Shown here: positions 7,203 through 19,276 of the stretch, piece by piece
Position numbering within the stretch: the first letter of the stretch is position 1
Layout of the letters: each line of letters opens with the position of its first letter
Source: Gemmatimonadaceae bacterium
GTDB taxonomy: Bacteria > Gemmatimonadota > Gemmatimonadetes > Gemmatimonadales > Gemmatimonadaceae
DNA length: 64,000 nt
Assembly (NCBI GenBank): GCA_016742275.1
Contig: JACVCD010000001.1
Span: forward strand, 248,001 to 312,000
Reading direction: 5' to 3'
The notes under the pieces: model-generated
Seen by the model: the letters and a program-made list of their open reading frames with translations, nothing else
Database searches by the model: none
What the model was told of the DNA's origin: nothing
Made by a program: the position numbers and the translations under genes

Positions 7203-9566
7203 ATGCAATCAATGTCCCTCCCATCGCAATCCGTTCGTCTGTTGCACTCGCCTGTGCCCTTTGTTGTCGGTTGTTTGGCTTCATCGTTTCTGATTGCCTC
7301 GATTGCTTCGGCTCAACCCGTTTTTTCGCGGGTCATGCCAGGTACACCTGCCGCCATTGCTGATTCGCTGGCGGCGCGCGGTGATACAGCCGGCGCGGTG
7401 GCGGTGCTCGAGTCAGATGTGCGGCGAAACAAGCGCGAGGCGGTCAGCTGGCATCGACTTGGCCACCTCTATTGGGAACAAGCCCGCGCAAAACGACGCC
7501 CTGGGTACATCGCGGAGCTGCCCATAATTCGGTTGTTGCAGGCCGCGGACTCCGCACTTCGTCTGGCCACGCAATTTGCGCCGGACAGTGCCCGATACTG
7601 GCTCAACCTCGGCACGTTCAATCTGGAATCGGGCGTCGCTACCATGCGATTTGCCAGCTCTCTGCAAGCGCAGGAGGCGCTTACGAGCGCCACACGCACC
7701 AAGGATGTGGCGATCATGGCGGAGAGCGAGGATCGCCTGGGTCACGGTGCGTGGCGTCGGTTCGAGGCGACGGCCAACCGTGCTTTGATTGATCCGCTCA
7801 ATCGATTGCAATTGGGAGCGGGGGGTGCCCCACCAGTCAGCGACCCCTCCGCAACGCTCATGGCACAACCCATGGGTCCTGCCGGCACCTTCAACCGCAA
7901 TCTCGGGCGCGACTATGTGATGACCGTGATGAAGCATCTCATCAAGCCGCCCACCGGTGCCAGTGATCTTGAATCGGCGCTGGCACACTTTCGTACTGCC
8001 GTACAGCTCAACCCGACATCGCAACGATACGCACGCCATTTCACCATGGCGCTCGCGGCGCGCAAGCAGTGGGAAGAACTCCGCGAGTTCACGACCCAGC
8101 GCGCCAGGGAGTATCCCTTCGATGCCGAGTCCCGCCTTACCTTGGGACTCGCATTGGTGCGCACCGGGCATGACGAGCAGGCGCGTATCGTATTCGATAG
8201 TGCCCTCGCTCTGTTGGATGAGCCTGACCAGGCCCGACTCACCGGTATCTCACGCATTCTGCGTCCAGGGTCGCCAAGACTCCGTGCTCAAGCGGGCGCG
8301 GGGATGGATTCCCTTACTTTCAAGCGATTGTCTCCGGCTCAGCAGGTCACAGTCACACGCGCGTTCTGGGAAACCATCGACCCGTTGGCCAGCACGACAG
8401 AGAACGAAATCCAACTCGAAGTATTGGCTCGCATTGTCTACGCTGATCTTCGCTGGACCGACGAAATACTCGGCTATCGAGGTGCGGACACCGATCGAGG
8501 TCATGTGTTCGTACGATACGGCCCGCCGGATCTCGAAATCACAATGGGCGGCAATATCACGGCCAACTACAGCGGTGGCGAAGCCGGTGTCGCGCTCGTG
8601 TGGTCCTACGATTTCGGCGCGACCTTCTTCTTCGATCTGAGGCCGGGCTTTGCATCGGCCAACATTGCTCTGCACGATCAACCGTACGTGGAGAGCGTAT
8701 TCGAGCAACGTCCTGTCTCCATGCACAACGTTGCGGCGGCTCGCGATGTGGACTCACTGCCAGTTCGTTCCGTGCGCTTTCGCGGCCCACGAGATTCTGC
8801 AGATGTTGTGCTGGTTGCCTCGTACACACCGCGCGCGCTGCTCGGCGCTCTGGAAATTGATCCTGTACCCATGGTCTCGCTGGTACGCGCGACCAGTCCG
8901 CTGACTTCCTCGAGTCCGACGCAGCGCGCCGCTTTCGAATTGGAGTCCTCCACTCTCGACAGCGAGAGAACCCAGCATTGGCGTCAGCGGGTTGCCTCGG
9001 GCATCAGTTTGGTACGCGTCGAGTTGTCACAACCCGACAGTCGTCGCGCATTGCGTGCTACACTCCCCGTGGAGCCGGACTCAGGGCGCGGTTTCGGTAT
9101 GAGCGATCTCCTGCTTACCAAACAGCTCCCCGTTGACGGACCGTCGTCATCCACTCCGCCGTCACGGTGGTCTGATTTGGCTCTCACGCCGGCATCGCAT
9201 CATCTGGCGAGTGGCTCTCCAATCGGACTGGTCTGGGAGGTGTACGATCTGGCACCTGGGACTGGCACGGATCGAGCGGCAGGCAACTACCGTGTCACCG
9301 TACGGGTCTCAGCAGAACGGGACGCCCTTTCGGGCACCGTCGTTCGGCTCCGAGACATGCTTGGCCGGGCGATTGGCAGAACCGCTGCCGCAGACCCGCT
9401 TTCCATCAGTTTCGACCGGACAGCCGTTGTTCAAGCAGTGAGCGTAGACTACGTGTCACTCGACCTAGGCTCCCTTCCCACGGGACGCTACAGCTTGCGT
9501 GTACATATCGAAGACCTGAACACCGGACGCACCACGTCGCGCGAAACCGCACTGGACGTTCGATGA
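7203..9566 (+). CDS. GWxTD-domain secreted protein with TPR-like N-terminus, paralogue 1 of 4
   Basis: Encodes up to 787 residues. ATGs at 7203 and 7212 are both possible; either leads into a signal peptide ending near ASAQP. The N-terminal part (about 45-340) is helical and TPR-like, with [23 protein letters not shown] and APDSARYWLNL. The middle shows the GWxTD-type block: a YADLRWTD segment, then DTDRGHVFVRYGPPDLE, with the Gly-Trp of the name motif already lost. A late motif GFGMSDLLL and an end in TTSRETALDVR recur in the next three genes. GWxTD proteins are common in Gemmatimonadota and Acidobacteriota and have no defined function. It should be exported. Confidence 0.8.
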   Translation: MQSMSLPSQSVRLLHSPVPFVVGCLASSFLIASIASAQPVFSRVMPGTPAAIADSLAARGDTAGAVAVLESDVRRNKREAVSWHRLGHLYWEQARAKRRPGYIAELPIIRLLQAADSALRLATQFAPDSARYWLNLGTFNLESGVATMRFASSLQAQEALTSATRTKDVAIMAESEDRLGHGAWRRFEATANRALIDPLNRLQLGAGGAPPVSDPSATLMAQPMGPAGTFNRNLGRDYVMTVMKHLIKPPTGASDLESALAHFRTAVQLNPTSQRYARHFTMALAARKQWEELREFTTQRAREYPFDAESRLTLGLALVRTGHDEQARIVFDSALALLDEPDQARLTGISRILRPGSPRLRAQAGAGMDSLTFKRLSPAQQVTVTRAFWETIDPLASTTENEIQLEVLARIVYADLRWTDEILGYRGADTDRGHVFVRYGPPDLEITMGGNITANYSGGEAGVALVWSYDFGATFFFDLRPGFASANIALHDQPYVESVFEQRPVSMHNVAAARDVDSLPVRSVRFRGPRDSADVVLVASYTPRALLGALEIDPVPMVSLVRATSPLTSSSPTQRAAFELESSTLDSERTQHWRQRVASGISLVRVELSQPDSRRALRATLPVEPDSGRGFGMSDLLLTKQLPVDGPSSSTPPSRWSDLALTPASHHLASGSPIGLVWEVYDLAPGTGTDRAAGNYRVTVRVSAERDALSGTVVRLRDMLGRAIGRTAAADPLSISFDRTAVVQAVSVDYVSLDLGSLPTGRYSLRVHIEDLNTGRTTSRETALDVR

Positions 9567-9591
9567 GCCGCCCCTCCCTTAGCCTGCCTTC

Positions 9592-11877
9592 ATGACGTTG
9601 CGTCCCGCGCGACACTCGTTCGCGCCACTTCGGCCTGCATCACGCTCGCTCGCGACGTTTCTGCTCGCGCTGTCCGCGCTTGCATTGCCCTTTGACCTAC
9701 GGGCGCAGCGTAATCCAGTTGGCGCGACTCCCGGATCACCGGCCGCCATTGCCGACTCCATGGTCATACGTGGCGACACCACGGGTGCTCTCTCGCTGCT
9801 CAATGCCACGGTCAAGGCCAACTTCAAGGACGCGGCCGCCTGGTATCTATTGGGGCTCATTCACTGGGAACGCATCAAGGAAGTCCGCGGCAACGCCTTC
9901 ATCAAGGACAAGAATCAGATCAAGACGGTGGCGGCGGCAGACAGTTCGTTGCGGATTGCGACTCAGCTGGCTCCAGACAGTGCCCGCTATTGGCTCTCGT
10001 TGAGCAAGTTCAACATCGGGTCAGGTTATTCAACCGTCCTTTTTGCATCGCAGGGTAATGCGAGGGATGCATTCAAGGCAGCGGAAGCCACTGGCGATCA
10101 CCTGCTGCTCGCCGAAGCGGCCGATCTTCAGGGCATGGCCACATGGCGTCGCTACGAAGCCAGCGCGAATCGTGGCCTCACCGAGGATGGACAGCGCATC
10201 CAGTTGGCCATGAACAACAACTGGCCGCGTGACAAGGCCCTCGATTACGTCAAGAGTTTTGTCAAGAAAATCGAGCCGCCTACGGGGCTTTCCGATTTCA
10301 AGGGAGCGCTGGAAAAATTTCAGGTGGCCGTGGACCGTGACTCGAGCAACCAGCGATACAGCCGGCACCTGTTCATGGCCCTTGCGGAGCGCAAGCAGTG
10401 GGAGGAGATGGAAGCCGTTGCCATTCGGCGTTCACGGCAATTCCCGCTGGACTGGCAGTCACGATTGGCACTGGGATTGGCACGGCATCGACAGCAGAAG
10501 TTTGCGGACGCACGCGTTGCATTTGACAGCGCACTCGCCATGATGGACGAAGGGGAGCGCGAATACCTCACGCGCTTCACACGTATTTTGCGGCCTGCGC
10601 CATCGAAGGATCCGCAGCTGGCCGGCGGCGATGCACAATCCTTCAAGGCATTGCCGGAAGGACAGCGTCGTGGCCTGGAGGAAATGTACTGGTACATGAA
10701 TGACCCACTCACACTCACGAACGAAAACGAGTTGCGACTCGAATTTCTGGCGCGCGTGGTGTATGCAGAGTTCCGCTGGACAGACGACGATCGCAGAATG
10801 CGGGGCGCGGAGTCTGACCGGGGTGACATTCATATCCGCTATGGACCGGCTGACTACGAAGTCTCCGTGCAAGGCAACGCCAACTTTCAGGCAGCCACGC
10901 TCACCAGTGGAGCCACCGTCGTCTGGGCGTACAAGATCGGCCTCACATTCTTCTTCCAGTTGCAGCCAGGCTTTGCGAGCACGCGTCTGGCACTCAACGA
11001 TCAGGACAACGTAGAGAAGATGAAGCAGGCCGTGCCCGTTTCATGGGCCAATCTGCCAAGCGCGGCCATGATCGACACCATTCCCATGCGCATCGCGCGA
11101 TTCCGCGCGCGTGGTGACTCGTCGGATGCCGTCATTGCCACCCGCATGCCGGTCGATTCGATGCTGCGTGGCCTCGATGTCGATCGTGCGCCCGTGGACT
11201 TCGACTTCCGCGTATTCGATCAATTCGTTCGTGTGCAGGGCGTGGAATCGGATCAGCAGTCGTTCCGTCCGGATTCCGCAGTCGGTAGGCCGGCCCGTGA
11301 GTGGACACGCCGTCTGGGACCAGGAATCAACGTCGTGCGTATCGAGGCTATGCAGGCTGACTCACGTCGTGCCGCGCGGGCCATGGCACGCCTCATGCCA
11401 ACCGAGGGCAGTGGCTTTGGCATGAGTGACATTCTGTTGGGCAGCAAGCCGTCGCCTCGCAATGCCGCCACCGCGCCCCGCACGTGGCGTGACGTGGAGA
11501 TTACTCCCAGTATCGGCGAGTTCGCACTTGGCAGTTCGCTCGGCCTCCTGTGGGAGGTCTACGAGGCAGGCATGAAGGACGGTAATGCCAAATATCGGGT
11601 AAGCATCACCGTGGAACGAACCGATCGCAGCGGGGTTTCCGGATTCACGCTTCGCGTGCTGGAAGGCTTGGGGCGCACTGTGACACGCACCCAAGCGGGA
11701 CGGGACAAGTTCACCATCACGTTCGATCGCACGTCGGCCGCTGCGGGGACGCTGGTGGAGTACCTCTCGCTTGACCTCGCCAGTTCACCGGCGGGAGGCT
11801 ACACGCTTCGTATTGATGTGCAGGACCTCAACACACAGAAGCGGACCAGTCGAACGACCGAGTTCCGCATTCGATAG
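9592..11877 (+). CDS. GWxTD-domain secreted protein, paralogue 2 of 4
   Basis: Encodes 761 residues. After a basic start and hydrophobic segment (FLLALSALALPFDLRAQ) the mature part begins like paralogue 1, with PGSPAAIADSM and RGDTTGALSLL. TPR-like helices run to about residue 330. The GWxTD-type block reads AESDRGDIHIRYGPADYE, again without Gly-Trp. The GFGMSDILLGSK motif and the end TSRTTEFRIR are shared with its neighbours. It lies only 25 bases after paralogue 1, consistent with one transcript. Tandem duplication is the simplest origin. Function unknown. Confidence 0.8.
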   Translation: MTLRPARHSFAPLRPASRSLATFLLALSALALPFDLRAQRNPVGATPGSPAAIADSMVIRGDTTGALSLLNATVKANFKDAAAWYLLGLIHWERIKEVRGNAFIKDKNQIKTVAAADSSLRIATQLAPDSARYWLSLSKFNIGSGYSTVLFASQGNARDAFKAAEATGDHLLLAEAADLQGMATWRRYEASANRGLTEDGQRIQLAMNNNWPRDKALDYVKSFVKKIEPPTGLSDFKGALEKFQVAVDRDSSNQRYSRHLFMALAERKQWEEMEAVAIRRSRQFPLDWQSRLALGLARHRQQKFADARVAFDSALAMMDEGEREYLTRFTRILRPAPSKDPQLAGGDAQSFKALPEGQRRGLEEMYWYMNDPLTLTNENELRLEFLARVVYAEFRWTDDDRRMRGAESDRGDIHIRYGPADYEVSVQGNANFQAATLTSGATVVWAYKIGLTFFFQLQPGFASTRLALNDQDNVEKMKQAVPVSWANLPSAAMIDTIPMRIARFRARGDSSDAVIATRMPVDSMLRGLDVDRAPVDFDFRVFDQFVRVQGVESDQQSFRPDSAVGRPAREWTRRLGPGINVVRIEAMQADSRRAARAMARLMPTEGSGFGMSDILLGSKPSPRNAATAPRTWRDVEITPSIGEFALGSSLGLLWEVYEAGMKDGNAKYRVSITVERTDRSGVSGFTLRVLEGLGRTVTRTQAGRDKFTITFDRTSAAAGTLVEYLSLDLASSPAGGYTLRIDVQDLNTQKRTSRTTEFRIR

Positions 11878-11903
11878 ATCAGCATTTCGCGCGTCGCTGT
11901 GAA

Positions 11904-11931
11904 CCGGGTCAATGCAATCGCGTTGACCCGG
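11904..11931. other. Perfect hairpin between GWxTD paralogues 2 and 3
   Basis: CCGGGTCAA (11904-11912) and TTGACCCGG (11923-11931) form a perfect 9-base-pair stem with a 10-base loop. No T-run follows, so it is a weak candidate for an intrinsic terminator. It may stabilise or separate the transcripts of the tandem genes. Confidence 0.6.
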
Positions 11932-11971
11932 CGTGTTGGTCCTCCCTCCCATTTGTCGATTGTGGTGCCTG

Positions 11972-14251
11972 ATGAAACATTGGTCGTTCGTCTTGGCGTG
12001 TGTATCGCTGGCAGGTGCATGCGCACTGACCGTCGAGGCGCAATCCACGACACCGTACGGTGTGCCGCATTTCGCAGGCGGCGCCGTCGCAGGCTCGCCA
12101 ACAGCAGTGGCCGCGACGCTACTCGAGAAAGGTGATACCACCGCCGCGATCGAACATCTCACACAGGCAGTCAAAGCATCGTTTCACGATGCGCCCGCGT
12201 GGCACTTGCTGGGATTACTGCAGTGGTCCCGTGTTCAGCATGTACGTAGTAAGTCCTACATTTCTGATGTGCGTCTCATCCGTCGGCTCGACATGGCCGA
12301 CAGTGCACTCCGCATTGCGACGCAATTGGCGCCGGATAGCGCGCGATACTGGCTTTCACTCGCCCGCTTCGCGACACGGGCCCCCTATTCCACGGTGCTG
12401 TTCTCCGCACAGGCCGACTCGCGAAAGGGATACAACGCCGCGAAGAGGAACAATGAGTATGACCTGCTGGCATTGGCCGCTGATATGCGCGGCATGGCGA
12501 TGTGGCGGCGTTATGAGGCCGTAGCCCATCGTGGATTCACCATGGACGGGCAGGCGTTTGACGACCAATCGATACGTAATGTGCGCCGTGATGAAGTGAG
12601 CAGCATCATGGCAAATACGATCATCAAGCCCAAGACATTTGTCGGAATCGCCGACTACACCAGTGCCATCGATCGCTTCACGGAAGCCAGCGAATACGAA
12701 CCAACCAGTCAACGCTACGCACGGCATCTGTTCATGGCCCTGGCTGAGCGTGGACAATGGGCCGAGTTGCTCAGCGTAGCGAATCGTCGGGCGCAGATGT
12801 TTCCACTGGATCATTCATCGCGCATGGCCCGCGGCCTCGCGCTACAGCGTCTCCGTCGCTCCGACGAAGCACGAGCCGCCTTCGATACGGCGTTCATCAC
12901 CATGGATGACGGAGAGCGAGAGCGTCTCACAAGTCTTACTCGCATTCTCAAGTGGCGGGCCACGCAGGACCCCAAGCAGTCGGGCCTGGATTCCGCCGCG
13001 TACTCGCAAATGTCCCCTGCGCAGCAGCAGGCATTCGCGCAGATGTTCTGGTTCATCAATGATGATGTCTCACTGAGTGGCTCGTCCGTTCACCATACCG
13101 AGTTTCTGGCTCGTGTGTCGTACGCTGATATCCGATTCACAGACGAAGACCGGGGAACACGCGGCTCGGAAACGGATCGCGGCGACGTATACATCCGGTA
13201 TGGTCCCCCGGATAGGCAAAATTCGTCGACGAGCCCGACGTATGTGATCGTGAGCTGGACGTACAAGGATCCAAAGGCCTTCTTCTCGTTTCTCCTCTCG
13301 CAGGGATTTGCGAGCGTGCGGTTCAGTCCCGCTTCCCACACGGACTTCGAGTATCTGAGCCAGAGAATGCCGGTCTCATGGGCGAACGTCCGGGAACGAG
13401 CGGCACTCGATACCATCCCCGTGCGCATCACCCGCTTCCGCCGCAATGCAGATTCGTCTGACGTCGTCGTGGCCGCTCACGTGCCCATGGACTCCCTCAT
13501 TGGCACACTCGATGCGGATCGTTTGCCGGTCATGGTCCGAGTCAAGACGATGGATCAAACTGCCCGTATGCGTCTGGTCGACTCTTCGTGGCGCGACGTC
13601 TCGCGAGAAACAACAAAGCGATTTGTTGAGCACCACTGGCGCCTGCGTGTGGACTCCGGCGTAAACCTGCTGCGCGTCGAAGCGTTGCAGTCCGATGTTG
13701 ATCGTGCAGCACGCGCGTTGTCGTGGGTATCCAAGCTTCCCACGAGCGGGTTTGATATGAGCGATCTATTGCTCGGCTCACCTCCAGGTTCATTTGCGGG
13801 AACGGCTGCCGATATCCCCCGCCGATGGCACGACGCCCGTATGACACCCTCCACTGGCATCGTAGACTCTGGCAGTGCGCTCGGCCTGCTATGGGAGGTG
13901 TATGATGCCACCGTGCACGACGGAGCCATGCAGTATGGCGTCAACATCACGCTGCGCCCGATTGCCGGGCCCAGCGCGAAGTTCCCAGTGCCATTCCCTC
14001 CACTGGCGGCAGGTGTTCAACTCGTTCAGGGCATCGGCCGTGCGGTGAAGCGCGCGATCTCGCCCGGCGGTATCACCATGTCGTATGACCGTTCGCAACC
14101 CATCGCATCAACTACAACACCCATTGCTGTCGAGTACCTCTCCATCGCGCTCGGCAGTCTGCCACGTGGGCGGTATTCATTGACCATCGAAGTCGAAGAC
14201 TCCGCGACCAAGCGGAAAACCTCCAGAGTGACAGCACTGCAGATTCGATGA
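11972..14251 (+). CDS. GWxTD-domain secreted protein, paralogue 3 of 4
   Basis: Encodes 759 residues from the ATG at 11972, chosen because MKHWSFVLACVSLAGACALT is then the signal sequence ending near VEAQ; an ATG 39 bases upstream is less likely. TPR-like repeats fill the N-terminal half (KGDTTAAIEHL, APDSARYWLSLARF). The GWxTD-type block reads ETDRGDVYIRYGPPD. GFDMSDLLLGSP and the end TSRVTALQIR match the sibling genes. Its stop overlaps the start of paralogue 4 (ATGA), so the two are probably translated together. Function unknown; exported. Confidence 0.8.
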   Translation: MKHWSFVLACVSLAGACALTVEAQSTTPYGVPHFAGGAVAGSPTAVAATLLEKGDTTAAIEHLTQAVKASFHDAPAWHLLGLLQWSRVQHVRSKSYISDVRLIRRLDMADSALRIATQLAPDSARYWLSLARFATRAPYSTVLFSAQADSRKGYNAAKRNNEYDLLALAADMRGMAMWRRYEAVAHRGFTMDGQAFDDQSIRNVRRDEVSSIMANTIIKPKTFVGIADYTSAIDRFTEASEYEPTSQRYARHLFMALAERGQWAELLSVANRRAQMFPLDHSSRMARGLALQRLRRSDEARAAFDTAFITMDDGERERLTSLTRILKWRATQDPKQSGLDSAAYSQMSPAQQQAFAQMFWFINDDVSLSGSSVHHTEFLARVSYADIRFTDEDRGTRGSETDRGDVYIRYGPPDRQNSSTSPTYVIVSWTYKDPKAFFSFLLSQGFASVRFSPASHTDFEYLSQRMPVSWANVRERAALDTIPVRITRFRRNADSSDVVVAAHVPMDSLIGTLDADRLPVMVRVKTMDQTARMRLVDSSWRDVSRETTKRFVEHHWRLRVDSGVNLLRVEALQSDVDRAARALSWVSKLPTSGFDMSDLLLGSPPGSFAGTAADIPRRWHDARMTPSTGIVDSGSALGLLWEVYDATVHDGAMQYGVNITLRPIAGPSAKFPVPFPPLAAGVQLVQGIGRAVKRAISPGGITMSYDRSQPIASTTTPIAVEYLSIALGSLPRGRYSLTIEVEDSATKRKTSRVTALQIR

Positions 14252-16170
14252 ACTCGTCCAGATGGCTTCCGCTGGTATTCGTGGTGACAACGAGTCTGGT
14301 ACCCGCCGCCACACTGCACGCTCAACTCCCGGCTGATACCATGGGATTGGCGGCATGGTATCGCTACGCCAGCATCGCTGATGGCGTATTGAAACGGGAA
14401 GACGAGCAGGCAACGATACGCAGCGCGTCGCCTCGAGCCTCAGGCTCGCTCTTCGAAAGTGGCGCACTGCGCCTCGTAGAACGCGATGGCCTTGACCGAC
14501 GCGATCAAATGAAGGACGCGCTGGCGCGCAACTATCAGTTTCCCGATCCGCCGCTTGGGATTGTCGATCTGACACTAGCGCTGAACCGCTTTCGTCATGC
14601 CGTGGCCATGACACCCGGCAGCCGGCGCGCGTGGCGACATCTCTTTATGGCGCAGGCCGAGCGAAACGATTGGTTGTCACTTGCTGCGAGTGCACAGCAG
14701 GCTGGCATGGTGCATCCAAATTTTGCTTCGACGCATCTGATGCTGGGGCTCGCACGTACGCGGCAAAATGATTTCACGGGCGCCTCGCGGGCGTTTGCCG
14801 ACGCCCGGCGGACCATGGGCGACAGTGCCTGGCGCAGCTTCACCAGTCTCTCCCAACTACTACAACCGCGCGCGTATTCAGTGCATCAGCGTTTCGGCGA
14901 CTCGGTAACCTTTCATGCCGCAGACCGCGAAACCCAAATGCAAATGGAGCGACGATTCTGGACTTTGGCCGATCCGCGGCCCAGTACACCGGTGAATGAG
15001 GCGGAAGTCGAGTATTACGCACGCCTGGCGTTTGCCGACATCCGCTTTTCTAATGATGGGCCATCAATGCTTGGGCCTAGAAGCATGCGCGGCCGTATTT
15101 ACGTGCGATACGGCCCACCGGATGCGCGATATCGCATGGGGTCGCAGTATATCTGGACCTACGCCGACGGGTCGGTCTTCATGTTTGGTGCGAATGCGAG
15201 CGGAAATGCTCAGGCCAATGAACAACGTGTGGTCGAAGACTCCATCCTCGTCCACACGCCTATGAGCTGGGGCTCCATGCCTTTGGTACGGAACACCGTG
15301 CGACTTCCCGCGCGTGTAGCACGCTTCCGCGCCCCAGGCGATTCCATGGACGTGATCGTTGCCGCGGCGCTGCCAACCGCCGCACTGCTCGCCAACTCAG
15401 ACCTCGGCGGCAAGCTGCCGCTCGATGTCCGTTTCGACGTCACCGATACTACGGGGCGGACATTCGGTGCTGAGACACGCACCGAACAAGTGGACAGTGA
15501 GCGTCCACCGGCCGCCATCAACGCCACATGGCATCGGCGCTTGCCACACGGCAGTCACGCTATTCGCCTGCAGGCTGAACAACCCGATCTCGAACGATCC
15601 TCACGCATCGTGCTTGATGCATTCCGGGATTCCGCATCCGGATTCGGCATGAGCGACATTCTGCTCGGCACTGGTGCGACGCATTCGCAGGGACCTGTGC
15701 CGTCCCGATGGCGCGATGTGAAAGTCGCACCCATCAGCGAGTTCATCGTAGCCAACACACCACTCTCACTCGTCTGGGAGAGCTATGATCTCGTGGCGGG
15801 TCCGGATGGTGTGAAATTCAAAACCACCATCGCTCTCGAACGCACTTTCAAGCATAACGTTGCCGGTATTGCGGCTCGTATCAGAGCGAACCTGCGTGAC
15901 TTGGTCATGCAGGATGGCAGCGGCACCGGCTCGGTAGAAGTCAGTTACGATCAGAGCCGTCCAGTTGCTTCGGGATCTGGGGCAACAGGCGGCGCGGTCA
16001 AGTCAACCGTTGTGGCCGACTATGTCTCGATCAATCTCGAGGGCCAGGTTCCGGGTCCATACAAACTGCGTGTCACTATTACGGACCTTGTCAGTGGGCG
16101 ATCGGTCTCTCGATCCACGCCGTTTACACTCGTTCCCACAGACACCCCGCCGGTAGTCCCCAAGCAGTAA
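14248..16170 (+). CDS. GWxTD-domain secreted protein, shortened paralogue 4 of 4
   Basis: Encodes 640 residues, about 120 fewer than its siblings. The signal peptide (MNSSRWLPLVFVVTTSLVPA) is followed almost directly by the segment that corresponds to about residue 150 of the others, so the first helical repeats are missing. The GWxTD-type block is the most eroded, GPRSMRGRIYVRYGPPD, without the usual T/S-D. GFGMSDILLGTG is kept. The C-terminus carries an extra Pro-rich tail (TPPVVPKQ). Its start overlaps the stop of paralogue 3. It may be a divergent member working with the full-length ones. Confidence 0.78.
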   Translation: MNSSRWLPLVFVVTTSLVPAATLHAQLPADTMGLAAWYRYASIADGVLKREDEQATIRSASPRASGSLFESGALRLVERDGLDRRDQMKDALARNYQFPDPPLGIVDLTLALNRFRHAVAMTPGSRRAWRHLFMAQAERNDWLSLAASAQQAGMVHPNFASTHLMLGLARTRQNDFTGASRAFADARRTMGDSAWRSFTSLSQLLQPRAYSVHQRFGDSVTFHAADRETQMQMERRFWTLADPRPSTPVNEAEVEYYARLAFADIRFSNDGPSMLGPRSMRGRIYVRYGPPDARYRMGSQYIWTYADGSVFMFGANASGNAQANEQRVVEDSILVHTPMSWGSMPLVRNTVRLPARVARFRAPGDSMDVIVAAALPTAALLANSDLGGKLPLDVRFDVTDTTGRTFGAETRTEQVDSERPPAAINATWHRRLPHGSHAIRLQAEQPDLERSSRIVLDAFRDSASGFGMSDILLGTGATHSQGPVPSRWRDVKVAPISEFIVANTPLSLVWESYDLVAGPDGVKFKTTIALERTFKHNVAGIAARIRANLRDLVMQDGSGTGSVEVSYDQSRPVASGSGATGGAVKSTVVADYVSINLEGQVPGPYKLRVTITDLVSGRSVSRSTPFTLVPTDTPPVVPKQ

Positions 16171-16254
16171 GTCCTGTTGGTTTGCAGCTGTACTCAGGCA
16201 GTTCCTGGCGCCCTGTTGCGTCCGCGTCCGGTTTGAGTTGTTTTTCGCGGTCCC

Positions 16255-17358
16255 ATGAGCAGCGCCGAATCCGCCTCCACCGATACGGACTTCAACGCCG
16301 ACACGCCGCACACGGCAGGTTCGCGCACGTCCGACTACGACTATGTGCTCCCTGAGGAGCGCATTGCGCAGCACGCCGTTGAACCACGTGATGCCAGTCG
16401 GCTGCTCGTTGTGGATCGCAAAACGAGAGCGCTCTCGCATCGCACGTTTCGGGATGTGCTCGACCTCATTCCGGCAGGCGACGCACTGGTGCTCAATACC
16501 ACGCGCGTCTTCCGTGCCCGCTTGCTCGGCGTACGCGACAGCGGAAGCCCGGCCGAGATTCTATTGCTGCGTGCGGTAGACGCCGAACACTTCGAGGCGA
16601 TGATCCACCCGGGTGGCAAGCTGCGTCCAGGGCGCTCGGTCACCATTTCGCCCGAGTTACGCGTCGAGATTGTAGACACCACGCCGCGGCGCACGCGCCT
16701 GGTGAAGCTCCACACATCAGGCGACTACGCCAACGATGTACATGGTGCGATTGAACGGTACGGGCATATGCCGCTGCCACCATACATTGAGCGCGCAGAC
16801 AACGAAACGGATGTCAGTCGTTATCAGACCATCTATGCTGATGCGTCGGGCTCCGTCGCGGCTCCAACGGCTGGTCTGCATTTCACTGACTCGCTGCTCG
16901 CCGAGCTGACGGCCAAGGGTGTTGAGCGCGTTGATGTGTTGCTGCACGTGGGGCCCGGGACATTTCGCCCAATCAGCGTGGATGATCCGGCCGAGCACGT
17001 GATGCACGAGGAATGGTGCGAAGTGAGCGCCGATGCCGCTGCACGGCTCAACGCAGTGCGCGCGCGCGGCAACAAGATTTGGGTCGTAGGCACCACCGGT
17101 GCGCGCACCCTCGAAACGGCCACCGACGCCAATGGTGTCGTGCACGCATTCCGTGGCGAGACCAACATTTTTCTCCGACCGCCTGCCACGTTGCGCGGTG
17201 TGGATCATCTCATCACGAATTTCCACCTGCCCAAGTCCACGCTGATCATGCTGGTGGCGGCGTTCGCGGGCTATGACCTCACAATGCGAGCGTATGCGGC
17301 GGCGTTGGAGTCGGAGTATCGATTCTATTCATATGGCGATGCGATGCTCTTGCTGTAA
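16255..17358 (+). CDS. queA: tRNA preQ1(34) S-adenosylmethionine ribosyltransferase-isomerase
   Basis: Encodes 367 residues. QueA transfers and isomerises the ribosyl part of SAM onto preQ1-modified tRNA, giving epoxyqueuosine. Typical family segments are YVLPEERIAQHAVEPRDASRL near the N-terminus, MIHPGGKLRPG, YQTIYA, and VGTTGARTLET. A roughly 27-residue Ser/Thr/Asp-rich N-terminal extension is unusual for the family, and a downstream start cannot be excluded because no in-frame ATG offers a better site. It stands next to tgt, which does the preceding step of the queuosine pathway, but a 400-base palindrome separates them. Confidence 0.93.
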   Translation: MSSAESASTDTDFNADTPHTAGSRTSDYDYVLPEERIAQHAVEPRDASRLLVVDRKTRALSHRTFRDVLDLIPAGDALVLNTTRVFRARLLGVRDSGSPAEILLLRAVDAEHFEAMIHPGGKLRPGRSVTISPELRVEIVDTTPRRTRLVKLHTSGDYANDVHGAIERYGHMPLPPYIERADNETDVSRYQTIYADASGSVAAPTAGLHFTDSLLAELTAKGVERVDVLLHVGPGTFRPISVDDPAEHVMHEEWCEVSADAAARLNAVRARGNKIWVVGTTGARTLETATDANGVVHAFRGETNIFLRPPATLRGVDHLITNFHLPKSTLIMLVAAFAGYDLTMRAYAAALESEYRFYSYGDAMLLL

Positions 17359-17360
17359 CG

Positions 17361-19255
<1,895 letters not shown>

Positions 19256-19276
19256 CCAGAGGCCTGAGAGAACGCA

